DNA from: Branchiostoma floridae
Taxonomy: Eukaryota > Chordata > Leptocardii > Amphioxiformes > Branchiostomatidae
DNA length: 48,414 bases
Reading direction: 5' to 3'
NCBI RefSeq assembly: GCF_000003815.2
Contig: NC_049982.1
Span: forward strand, 9,418,709 to 9,467,122
The stretch's first letter is position 1. Every line of letters begins with the position of its first letter. A program made the translations under genes and the position numbers. The notes under the pieces were generated by a model. That model was not told the origin of the DNA. It made no database searches and saw only the letters and a list, made by a program, of their open reading frames with translations. Of this stretch, positions 9,401-20,616 are shown piece after piece.

Positions 9401-12400
9401 TATCCTCCCCAGCCAGACCCAGGGTCCATCTGTACAGGAGACCAGGAGGAGAAGATCCAGGCCCAGATCAGCAGGATCAACTCTATCTTCAGGAGGCAAC
9501 TGTCCGTCCCTCTCCTGGGTAACGGAACAACTTCCTGTCCCATTTTAGCTACCACATCTTGTTCAACACAATACAAAATGAACATTTTACGATTACATGA
9601 TTGTCTAGTTTCTAGAGGCAATGAAACTTTATAACTACATCATCAGTACAAACAAAACTTTTTATCAGTCCATAGAAGTTTGATTTAATGCATGGTCCAT
9701 ATTAATTTTGAAATATTCTCTTATTTTGAAAAGCTATGATAATGATGATGTTGATTTGATGATGATGATGTTGATGATGATGGTGATGATGAGTCTCTAC
9801 CTGGCAACTGCTCAGTTTGCAGCAACCTGTTGTAAAAGGCATGCAGCCTTTTTCATACTTTTGATTCTGAGCTGTCAAATAGAGAGAGAGAGAATTACTT
9901 TTGCTGAAAAAGAACCTCAATGTACACTTGTTGAACGTTATCCCCAAACTAAACCTAATAAGTTGAGCTAAACGTGTGTCAGTAGGTTTACTTCAGCCGG
10001 TTTCCCCCACCATCCATTTTTCCTCCATTTGACTGAATCTTGTCGCTTATGACAGACAATATGATGGTCATTTCCTCATTTTCACAGACAAAATTGTCTA
10101 ATATGAAAGGATCAAAATTATAGGTAAAATCACACCAGGGAATAGCCATGGGTTTGACAGCTAAAGGAAAGAAATACATATCATGGGTGTGTGTAAAACC
10201 CTATGTCATAAGCAGCCACTAACATGCAATCTGTTGTGTTATCCAGGTATGGATGGTACATATCTGGAGTATGAAGAGTTCCAGACAGGACCGGTGGATG
10301 CCACAGTGAAGCAGGTGTACCAGAAGGCATGCGAGAAGCTAGACAAGTATAAACCCTTTGAAGAGTCATTGGTAAGCACTGAACAATATTTATTGTGTTG
10401 TGTTTATATGGAGGCAATTAGTCTTGCAGCCATGGGTTGAATTACTGTAGTTTTTAATGAATGTGGCTTGATGGTGGGAATCTTGAATGGCTGTCTCAAC
10501 AATACCGACTCAACATGTATTGACGTTAGTAATTTCCCCAGGTACAGCCATTGACAAGCTAGAAATTAATTGAACAACATCTTTTGTCCCAGGGGCATGA
10601 TTTGCTGCTGAGTAGCCCAACATTTTATGCTATATTCCATTCCAATGATACATGTTTTCGTTTGGTCCAGACGAGTGCTACAGCCCCACGGCTGCAGGAG
10701 TATCTGGCATACATTGATTACGAGCTCGCTGAAGATGAACCAACCAGGATCCAGTGTATCTTTGAGAGAGCACTTCAGGAGAACCCTCTGGTGGTGGAGC
10801 TGTGGACTAAATACACCCACTACCTGGTCAGTATATATCTTGCAGAAGTATTGTGTAAAGTCAAGATGGAAAGAACAGTTTCTGAGTTGTTTTTAAAATC
10901 TATGCTATGTGCATGTTGATCAAAGAATTTCCCTACATGATGTTTTTGAAGCAATTTACCAACCAAGGATGTTAGTTATCCTGGGAAAGTGTCGCCTTTT
11001 CATTTATCTGAAAAGGTTCAAAATTTCATTATATTGACAATTGACTTTTGAAATGTTTTACTGACTAATGTAGCCCTTACTTATCTGCAGTAATTAAAAT
11101 GCAGATTGGAGATTTAGTTCAAACTCTTGACTTTATTTTGGAGATGCAATAGTCCACTGCATATTAGACTCTTGCACACTGATCTTTTACATGAAGGATT
11201 CTTTAACTATTTGTACAGGACACCAAGCTCAGAATACCACACATCGTGCTGTCCGCCCACGAGCGTGCCACCAGAAACTGTCCCTGGGCTGCTATCCTCT
11301 GGCAAGGCTACCTTTTGGCCCTGGAGAGACATAGACAGCCAAAGGAGAAAATAAAGGGTAAGTCAAACTTTGTTGGTTTACACCTCTGCAGATTGCTACG
11401 CACCTTCTCCTCTTCTTCAAAGAAAAGGTGGTAAGACAGTCAAACCTCAGACTGAGGACAAAGTATGACCCTTTCTCGTTAGCTACTTCTACTTCTACTT
11501 CTACACAATACTAGACAAAACCCCGCCTGGGGCATGACGTCTAGGACAGACTCAGAGCTGGAGGCCTAACCCTGGTGTGGCTAGTAGTGCAATGCAGCTT
11601 TGATAAAGCTCAGGTAGTTAGCTAAGCACACTGGGTCACTCCTGCTCTTCTTATTAAGTGTGTTGGGTTCTTTAGAAGTTGTTTGTAACTGCCGTTACTA
11701 CATGGCTCGTGCATATAAGAACTATCTTGCAGTTAACTATGTGCAGCACTGACAGTTGTGAATGTGATGTGAGTGGACACGTGTTGGGTGTTATTCTTGG
11801 TGCCTTTGCCTACAGATGTTTTGTCAAAAGAGGACTTGCCACGGGATTAACACCCGATTAACACCCCACTGCTCGCTTTGCCTGAGAGTAGATAGATCAG
11901 TATGGTCTCTAGTAACTGCTACAAATGCTATGTGAAGAATGATTAAAAGACCTTCTGCTGTGTTTATGATTTATACAGAGGTGATGGACACTGCCTTGCC
12001 TGCTGGTTTCCCTCAAGCCTCAGACTATGTTAGTCTGTGGCAGACGTACTGTGACTACCACCGCAGGAGAGTAGACTGGACAAAAGGTAGGCATCTTCAA
12101 CTTTTGTTGGGATAGAGAACTATAAATACCATCAAAACTGCTCACTTTCGGGACGTATGAAATACTGATCTATGGGGACAGGTGGTCACTAAGACACAGT
12201 CATTTTCTTAATGCTTGACCGGTCAGGTGGCCTGTATGAACACCTGTGGTCACTTAGACAGATGCTTGGATTTGAAACCCCTATTTTCATGTAGATTCCA
12301 ATGACATAGTTTGGTGTACAAGGTTCCATGTTCACACCTAAACAATTCTTAGTGACTGATGATGATGCTGATCATGAAATACTGTATTAAATATCTTTTA

Positions 12401-15400
12401 CAGATTTACAGCATTCCAGTATTAGTATTAGCATTATTCTCTTCTGTCTGCAAATTGGGAACAGTGGCACCAGTTTTCTAACTCCCTGTTAACTGGTGCA
12501 TGATTTTTGCACTTTTTAAGAATTCTTCTAACTTGAATATCTCCAGATGCTGAGTCCTCAGGTATTGATGCACTAAGGTCCACCTATCAACAAGCTGTGG
12601 ACTACTGCAGAGACAGCCTGCAGCAATGTGAGTCAGGCTCTTCTCTGTGCAACTTTGACCAATACAAATATTGAAAGACTGGTAATTTGGACTATTGAAT
12701 ATGATTTGATTTGGTAGAACATAATCTGAGTTGATAGCAATTGTGACAGACACAGTCTCTTTCTTCCCAGACTTTGGTGAGACTGGTGACCCACAGTGCA
12801 CCTTACAACGAACCTGGGCAAGACTAGAGGTATGTGTACTGGAGTGTTAATATATCTAGCAATTCTGACTATATTTACAGTAACTTCAAAGCTATAAAGT
12901 AATCAAACAATGGGTCTTTAGGCACTGTCTTTCTTACCTTTGACTGCAGGCCAAGTACAACAAGAATATGGGAAAAGCAAGGGAACTATGGGATGGCATC
13001 ATGGCGGAGGGCCATGGGAGGGAGGCTCAGATGTGGCTGGAGTATGCAGAGCTGGAAAGGTGAGTCTAACAGGACAGGCAGCCCAGCTGCAGGTACCATA
13101 TTATACCATTAACAGTTTTTGCTAGCCTGGTATCTTGCATTTGCGGAGAGGACAGAAGAGACTCGGGAGCTATAATACGACTGGGTACCAGGCTAAGTTT
13201 TTGCCACATGGACCAAGCCAACAATTATTTACTGACTCCATGTACTTTTTTAATAGAAAAATGGTTTTTAACTTTTTATTCAGTACGTACAGATGTGATT
13301 TGTGATGATTGTTCTGGACTCAGTCTAACAGTATTCACATTGAATGGTGACACACATAAATTAAGATAGTCGTGAGCCTATGTCTGTCCAGATTATTGCT
13401 TACCCTTACTTGTATAGACTGTAAGATTCATTAACCTTTATGATGACAAAGAAGATCTTACCAGTCCTATGGCTTTTTTTAAAGTCTTCTTTTTGATTTT
13501 TTGGGTGTGTTTGCTTTCCTCAGATCCTATGGCGATGTTGAGCGCAGCAGGAAAGTGCTGCAGAAGGCCGTCAGTAAGGCCAGCGACTGGCCAGAGTCGG
13601 TCTGTGAGGCACTCATCAACTTTGAAAGGGAAGAAGGTGAGTATAGAAAAGCTGTTCACTAAATAAAGCTACACTCATACATGTAGTACTACTCATACCT
13701 GTCTTTTTCCAGTCATTAACTGTTTTTCTGAGAGTATAGCATATGAAAAGTAACGTTATACAGTGTACTTAAAAGTGTGATATAAATAAACTTTATCTAT
13801 GCTGTACTCTGAGCTTTTGAACTTTTTATATGTTATACCCTGAGCACTTTTGAAGTTTACTTGTGCTATACTCTGAGCATGGATGAACTTTTCATGTGCA
13901 GTGCTCTGAGTCTGATCAAACAGAAACACCCCTTTTGAGAACCGCTTGATATTACCCCACATTATAGCATGCTTACATGATATCGTCTGGTGACATCAAT
14001 CAACTTGATTGTTCTATAGATCAAAGAATTGATTTTTTTGTAGGTACACTTGAAACATACGACAACACTGTTGCAAGATGTGAGGCTCAGCTGAAGAGAG
14101 TGCAGGAGAGAAGAGCCAAGGTGAGAGACAGTCGGCCCAACTCTTCTCTGGTTGTTTGTTTTAAACTGCAAGTCCAGTAATGTCTCATGGCATAAAACAC
14201 CAGGTTCGTTATGAAGGTTATAATCTGCTTATCTGGACAGATTTATTTGATCCTCGGGGGACCACTACTCTTTTCAATAAGTATGGTGGTTTCTTTTGGA
14301 GGTGTAGCTGTCCTCAAACACAAGACTTTCATATAGCTATTACTAAGATAGTCGATGTGTGTCTATTGCATGTGTGTTAAACATGGATTTATGCTGGGCA
14401 ATGTTTGGTTCCTTTCTTAGCAAGCAGAAAAGGAGCTGGTGGCAGCCCAGGCAGAGGAACAGAAAGCTGAAGCCAGGAAGAAGAACAGGGCTGAGAAGAA
14501 GTCTGCCAAGAAACAGGAGATGAAGCAAGGACAGAAGAGAAAGGTGGAATGTTGTCATCAATGTTTATAGTCAATCCTTTGCAAGGTCCACCTGGCTTAT
14601 GAGACCACTTTTTGATGGTCCGTTAGTTAATATTTTCCCATTGACAAAAGCATTAAGAATCCTGTCAACATAGATCAAATGCTATCCACCCCAAGTGGTC
14701 TTCTTAAGCAGGTTTGACTATACTCTTATGCATGTAGCTTTGGTATAGGAAGATTTAGACAAAGTCAAAGCTGACAATCTTTATGCTTCAATACCCTTTT
14801 TCTTATGTTAACAGTTGGATAATCAGACATTTGTGAAGTCAGGAGACTCTCTTCACACAGTCGGGTCATCAGTGGATGAGGAGGGGTTCAAAGTACCGGG
14901 CCTGCCGGCGCCCAAGACTGGGAACTTCAAGGCACCTGAAGAGCCTCCTGTCAAAAGGGTCAAAGGTCAGTGTCATTTGTCACAACTCTTAAAAGGCAAC
15001 AGTAACATTCTCATCGAAAGTTTGGCATCTTTTTAAGACTTCCCATTGGTTTAGATTACAGAAAAGTTATCTTAGCCAATGTGGGTAGAGAGACATACTT
15101 TGTCAGCTTGTGTTTCAGTAGAATTACCTTTGCCAAATGCTTGCACTGTTACAGAGTGAACACATTTGTGGTAGGCCATGATTTTGATGCTGTAGGAATT
15201 TGGACCAGGATGTGATAGAATCGAGTGCCAACAATGTTTTCAAAGAGCCATTTTGGTAACAAGATAATTAAATCTTCTACAACAAATATCCCAAGAATGC
15301 CCCTGTACAAGTAATGTGACCAGGACCTTAAAGTTATTAAACTCTTACAAATTTACTAAAATCTACGTAAGTATCCAGAAAAGAAGTCAGCATTTTGTTA

Positions 15401-18400
15401 AATTGTCACGTTCTGATTTATGTAATTATCAGGCGATGAGCCAGAGGAGGTGCCATTTTCCGCAGCATGGCAGTCCATCCACGAGGCCACGATCCCGCCC
15501 GTCCCCTCCTCTACAGGAGATGTACCAGTCCACGACCCCGACAGGGAGAGGAGGTCGGTGTTTGTCAGTAACCTGAGCTACAGCCTGCACAACCCTCAGG
15601 ACAAGATGAGAGAGGTCTTCTCAGAGGTATGCCTGCTTTTACTCTTCTCTAACCAGCCCTGCTGCTTGAAGACAATGCTTGTCAATGATTTGTAAGGTAC
15701 AAGAGCACATTAATCGTTTAATTTTGTATTTATTCATTGTGCATTTTGTATATAAGTTATATTTTGTTTCTGATTATCACTGTACATACCATTTTTGATT
15801 CTTATTATTTACTTGAATGTGTATTTGTATATAAGTTATAGTTTGTTTCCGATTATCACTGTATGTACCATTGTTGACTCTTATTATTTACTTGTATGTG
15901 CATTTTGTTTCGGGGAGACAACTTGCAGAGGTGGTATGTCACCTGTTTTGTCTCCCCACCATTTTTATATGGGAAGTGTAATAAACAAATAACTATTTAT
16001 ACGTATAGTCCAAGGACTTTCAGGCTTCACAAGAGAACCTTACCCTTAACTACTTTCGTTTGACCTTAAATGTTGATGCTTCAAATTAACCATACTCAAC
16101 ATGAAATGTGTTGTTTTGCAATGAAAACAAAGGTTTCTTGAGTATCAATTAAACAGCAAAGACTTACTTTTTATATATAAAGTGTGGAGAAGTAGCAGAT
16201 GTGAGACTGGCCTTCACCAGCAAGAAGAAGTTCCGTGGATTCTGTTATGTGGAGTTCAAGGAGGAGGTATTTGTATTGCTGTATTATCATTGAATTCCTT
16301 CTTTGAACCATTAGCCACTGTCATATTCTCTACTTACTAAATCCTTTTGTTCTGATTTGGTTTGACTTTGATTTTCATTTACAGTGTAAACTTTAACAAT
16401 GCATAGACTTGAAAGTGATGTTTAAATACCTACAATGTTGTTCCAGTCTGCTGCTGTGAAGGCTCTCGGGTTTGACCACAAAGAGGTGGAAGGGCGCCCC
16501 CTGTTTGTTTCCCCCTGTATCGACAAGAGGAAGGGAGACAAGTTCCATGGGTTTCAGGTGAATATGGTTTGTACTATTATAGAAGAAACAATTACAGGCC
16601 TGGGTTAAATCAGATTCAGTGATTGCATTCAATTCATTGTGAACTATTCTTTCATTTGCACTGTTACCAACATGATATTCAGTAGGTTTCCAAACACACT
16701 TTAAGTTACCAATAACACCTCTAAGCCATTGTCAAATTTAGTTGGCAACAGTCTATAGAATATGAATATGAGTGGCCTTAAATAACTATCTGGACTTAGG
16801 TTTGATTGCAGTTAGTGTTAATTTCATTATGAAAGGTTCTGTAGACAACATGAACTAATTTTTTTCCTTCAGTATGCAACCAAGCTGGAGAAAAACAAGT
16901 TGTTTGTGTCCAACCTGCCATACACCGTGACCAAGGAGGCCCTGGAAAACATCTTCAAACAGGTGGGCAACTGGTCTTAGAAACTACCTTACTCAACAGT
17001 CTTAGAAGTATTTTTTTTTGGCATGTTAGATGTGTGTATGGTGCCATAGTCACCTTGCTTGTAGCCCTGGAGGTTAGAGTTTGAAGTCCATCTATAGCTC
17101 TTGATACTCATCTGACTTGCATGCACATATACTAATGAAAAGGATTGCAAACTTTGCAAAGCTTTAGATGCGCCACAGTTTAGGTGTGACAAGTCCTTAG
17201 GTGCATATGATCAGCCAACAGTGAATGTTTATATAATCTGGTGTCATACTAGTTTACCAGTTCAGATTTAGAATCCCGTTGTTTACTGTCTGCTGTGTGT
17301 GTCAAAAAAATTTAAAAACCATAAGCTGAAATTGTATTACTGGTAAGATACATGTTCATTACTTACATGCTAAAAATACAGTACTGTTGCCATTGACATT
17401 GACATTTGTCTCCCAGCATGGTCCATTGCGAGGTGTGAGGATGGTGACCTATAGGTCGGGTAAGCCAAAAGGACTGGCTTATGTGGAGTATGAGGACGAG
17501 GTAAGGCTGATTGAGTACTAGTTATACTGTAGCTTCGTTGCACAATACGAAAGTCAAGCAACTAGATTTTGTAATGGTCAAACATCTCAGGTAGCATCCA
17601 CTACCTTCAAACATGGATGTTCCAAGTAGCAACCACTACCATTTGTCAGTCACTGATGAAAATTAGTGGATGCTACCTGAAGTGTTTGTTTGCTAAATCT
17701 ACCTGTTGATTGAGTAAACTTGTGTATCTGGATATTTAACCTTCATGGATGGTATTAAAAAGTAGCTCATTTGTGTCATATGTAGGCTGCACAGATTTAG
17801 CTCTTTGAATATGTTTCCTTTGTCAGATTGAAGCAAAGGATGGAAGGACAGAAAAGAGTAACTGAAATATATCATGTATTCAAGAGTTAAAAAAGGTTCA
17901 GTGAAATCAGTATCTAGCTAATGCAGATCGTGGGTTACTTATAAAAACCTCCATCCAACCAAAATATAATATAACACATTTTGTTATTGTTATCATTGTT
18001 ATTGGGTGGGCCAACTACTCTCTCTTTGCAGCCAGGGGCTGAATTGTACTCACAACACAGTCCACTCTACTTCCCGTGTCTTAGCAAACAGCCAGCCAGG
18101 CAGTACTGAAGACAGACGGGCTGATGATAGGAGACAGGAAGATCCAAGTGGCCGTCAGTAACCCCCCCACACGGAGAGGGGGACCCCATGGGGAGGGTGT
18201 GGACGACAGGCTAAGGTAAGAAGACATCTTAAGGGAAGAGAGATTTAACCTCTTTCAAGGCAGCTTTCGAGTTTCCACTGTTGAACTGAAAAGCCTTTTA
18301 TTTGTTGTTAAGTGAAAAGCAGAAGTTGCTACCGTGAAGTTTCTTGGGGGAGTTATCAGAGTGCTTTGAATGGCATCAGTGTTGACAAAATTTAAAGCAT

Positions 18401-18778
18401 CAAAACATGTAGCCCCTATGACTTACTGCATTTTACAACTTGGTACACAAGTGTATTCACAGGTTGCTAAGGCTTAAATGAATACCCTCTGCAATGTGAA
18501 ATGAATTGACACTATATACGTTCCTGTGCAGTAGGTCCGACAACAAGGAGTCCCAGTACAGAGGGAAGGGTCGCACGCAGCTGTCTCTCCTTCCACGGTC
18601 TCTCCACAAACCCACAACTTCATCAGCAAGTACATCCAAACCTCCTGCAGGCAGCAATGGGACCACAGCAGATCAACCAGCTACATCAGGACAACCAACA
18701 ACTACACAGGAACCAGTTAAACAGGGTGCCAAGAGGCTCACCAATGCAGACTTTGCCAAAATGTTCTTCAAGAAGTAG
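6428..18778 (+). CDS. SART3: SART3: U4/U6 snRNP recycling factor with HAT repeats and two RRMs
   Basis: Nuclear factor that binds U6 snRNA, reanneals U4/U6 and, in vertebrates, recruits USP4/USP15. Exons: 6428-6556, 7808-7934, 8387-8491, 8973-9151, 9413-9518, 10247-10371, 10671-10826, 11219-11357, 11979-12086, 12547-12627, 12771-12829, 12950-13059, 13524-13636, 14044-14120, 14421-14543, 14815-14965, 15433-15626, 16183-16266, 16447-16557, 16873-16962, 17417-17500, 18085-18215, 18532-18778. They total 2829 nt (942 residues; human about 963). Order: acidic N-terminus (1-43), HAT repeats (about 44-515, e.g. NPYDY, ELWLEWL), Lys-rich coiled segment (538-579), RRM1 (about 671-756; RNP2 VFVSNL, RNP1 KFRGFCYV), RRM2 (about 768-845; RNP2 LFVSNL, RNP1 KPKGLAYV), then GRTQLSLLPR and the terminal NADFAKMF motif for LSm contact. 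All exon phases match. The exon 15 donor (GTGGAA) is weak, and the exon 22 acceptor was chosen by alignment length with the human protein as I recall it. Confidence 0.95.
6961..7400 (+). mobile_element. tRNA-derived SINE-like units in SART3 intron 1
   Basis: Three Pol III B-box-like motifs follow A-box-like sequence: GAGTTCGATCC (7043-7053), GGGTCGATTCC (7144-7154) and GGGTTCGATAA (7336-7346). The second and third lie in an imperfect direct duplication with about 181-bp spacing, both starting near CAAACTGACCATG. No acceptor stem pairs properly, so these are tRNA-derived repeats rather than working tRNA genes. Confidence 0.6.
7637..7745 (+). repeat. Dispersed repeat shared with 39482-39546
   Basis: The phrase AAGCTGGTGTGTTATGCC followed by AAAGGGCGGTTACACCGAT (about 7692-7731) recurs, reverse-complemented and slightly diverged, at 39495-39546. 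It lies in SART3 intron 1 and its class is unknown. Confidence 0.5.
9196..9318. repeat. (TG)n microsatellite in SART3 intron 4
   Basis: A long TG-rich tract with interspersed TATGTG and TATGACTG units, ending in an uninterrupted TG run at about 9297-9316. The Thr/His-rich open frame on the other strand is only this repeat translated. Confidence 0.9.
9737..9792. repeat. (GAT)n microsatellite in SART3 intron 5
   Basis: An imperfect GATGAT array with GTT interruptions. It is intronic and reads as His-rich or Met/Asp-rich frames only because of the repeat. Confidence 0.85.
13123..13195. mobile_element. 73-bp TAGCCTGG element with 9-bp target duplication
   Basis: The ends are TAGCCTGGTATC and GGTACCAGGCTA. 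AGTTTTTGC lies directly on both sides, a perfect 9-bp target-site duplication. The interior, reversed, carries TATAGCTCC next to the terminal repeat, as does the gapped element at 44010-44166, so the two are the same family. It lies in SART3 intron 12 and has no coding capacity. Confidence 0.85.
13803..13912. repeat. 33-bp minisatellite, 3 to 4 units, in SART3 intron 13
   Basis: Units begin TATACYCTGAGC at 13834 and 13867, exactly 33 bases apart. A shorter, diverged unit precedes them (13803) and a partial unit follows (13900). The repeats are imperfect, so the array is not recent. Confidence 0.75.
15738..15985 (+). repeat. 80-bp tandem repeat joined to a hairpin and AATAAA tail
   Basis: Two imperfect units of about 80 bases start with TGTGYATTTTG at 15738 and 15818, and a third start lies at 15897. 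Next come GGGGAGACA (15912-15920) and its complement TGTCTCCCC (15949-15957), then GTGTAATAAACAAATAA. This layout is reminiscent of the 3' end of a non-LTR retrotransposon. That is an inference, because no reverse-transcriptase sequence is present. Confidence 0.5.
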
Positions 18779-19290
18779 GAATTAAGTCATAGATGGTATA
18801 TGTACCAGAAAGGCAGCTCCAATACAAAAGTAGACCAGTCATTCCTTACAATATAGCCCAGCACTGAAAATGTTTGCTGTTTTTTTTTTTAAATTTCAGT
18901 GTTAAGTTTTACCCCACAGTGGGTAATCAGACAATAATGGAATGCTAGTACATGTATACATGTACCCTTTTCATGTACATGTGATGATTGTAGTCTAGTT
19001 TTCTCAAAAACAGTGAAGATAGTCAGTAGATAACTTGCCATGTACTTAAAAATCCCTTTTGAAGATAATTGTGATATCTTTTGTAATTTGTTGTCTGATT
19101 TGAAGATAAGTTTCAAAATCCACATTGACCACAATAGGGTTTCATGTCTAATTAGGGTTGTAATACATTAATGGATATACCATATGCCCCATACCCTTTT
19201 TGTCAAACTTTGTAACCTCACTGGGTTTTTGATAAATGTGTACTGGTCATATTAGCCATGCACCATAGAGAATTGTCAAAATAAATATAT
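18779..19290 (+). other. SART3: SART3 3' UTR
   Basis: The sequence from the SART3 stop to the poly(A) signal is AT-rich and non-coding. Its length, about 510 bases, is ordinary for a 3' UTR. Confidence 0.6.
19280..19285 (+). terminator. SART3: Poly(A) signal AATAAA for SART3
   Basis: A canonical hexamer about 500 bases downstream of the SART3 stop codon, in the spacer between the two convergent genes. Confidence 0.6.
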
Positions 19291-20616
19291 TGATTGAGGC
19301 ACTCCACAAGAGATGAAATTAGAGAAACATCTGGCTCCAGGAGTTTTTAATGAATTCTTCACCATTGCAAGATGCAAGAGCAATCATGCACATTATGAGC
19401 ATGACAAGGCATACTACATGCAGACATTTGCATTATGAAAGTGTTGTAACACTTTGACTATAATGCTGAATGATATTTTATTCATTACAAAACTCATTTT
19501 TGCAGCAACTACATTCTGCAGTAGTATAATGTAAACTACAGGGAATGTAGAGAGATTGTTTGCCAATAAACTGATACATGTGTAATAAGACATTTGCACC
19601 TACGTGTAAAACAGAAATAAGAAATGGTCTGATTTCCCAACCAAACTGCTCTTATTGATCTATCTATTCCATGCGCAAATTCACATTCATTCAGGTATTG
19701 AACATTTCAGTGAAAATTCATTCTGTGTCTAGCCATAATTGAATGCAAAGCAAAAAGGCAAAGCACCCGCATTCTTTTACTCACAACTTCAATAACTTGC
19801 AAAACCCATCCTCTTAAATGACCACAATCTATCTATAGAGGTCGATAACAATACTTCATTTTCACTATGGGAGTCTATATAATATAAATGTGCAGTATAC
19901 ATGTACTATAGGCAAAAAAATTATGCCCAATTTTTGAATTAGCAAAATGGAAACAGCATTTCATGTTAACATTTGTTCTTTCCAACTACCGAAGCCACAA
20001 TAGTATCATCATTATTATTGACAAGAGGCAGTAACAATTGTTGGATGAACACCACATGGGAGATGTTATAGAAGAGACCTGCAAGACAATGCAGCAACGG
20101 GCACAAACAAACTCAACTTCCAAGTTAGTCTTCCTTAAAATACCAGTCCTCCTTAAAATACATATAGTGAATACTATTCTGGTACTATTACCACATTCAT
20201 TGTTTTGTCAATTTTCTACGGTGTTTTTCTGAGATATGAAGACAGATACAATCTTAATCTAAATATTGGAGATCAAAATAAACAAGCAATCAGAAAGCAA
20301 ATTGAATAAGCCTACATAACTGTACAACAAAGAGGATGATTTCATACCAAAATTTCCCTTCCATAATTGAGAAAGCAACTTTTCTGACAGGACTAACCTA
20401 ACTCTTGAAAAGAGTGACTGGATTACTCCCATTGTTTGAAAACAGGGAACAGTTGAGCATGTCATGCCCATTGAAGCATGCCTTAGCACTAATTTTTACA
20501 AACACATCCCAGTACAACATGGCGACACAAATGTTCTATGCACATCTTGCTGTTTGTCGTAGGGAAAGCAGCAGGACATGGGGCTTCCTACATACTGGGG
20601 GGAATCATTGGGTTAT
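19286..20616. other. Spacer between convergent SART3 and LIN9; probable LIN9 3' UTR
   Basis: No coding sequence recognised. It probably contains the LIN9 3' UTR on the minus strand. A minus-strand AATAAA at 19482-19477 would end LIN9 about 190 bases from the SART3 end, so the two transcripts need not overlap. Confidence 0.45.
19477..19482 (-). terminator. LIN9: Candidate poly(A) signal for LIN9
   Basis: The plus-strand TTTATT reads AATAAA on the minus strand. It implies a 3' UTR of about 1.1 kb. Other non-canonical signals could be used, so this is tentative. Confidence 0.35.
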
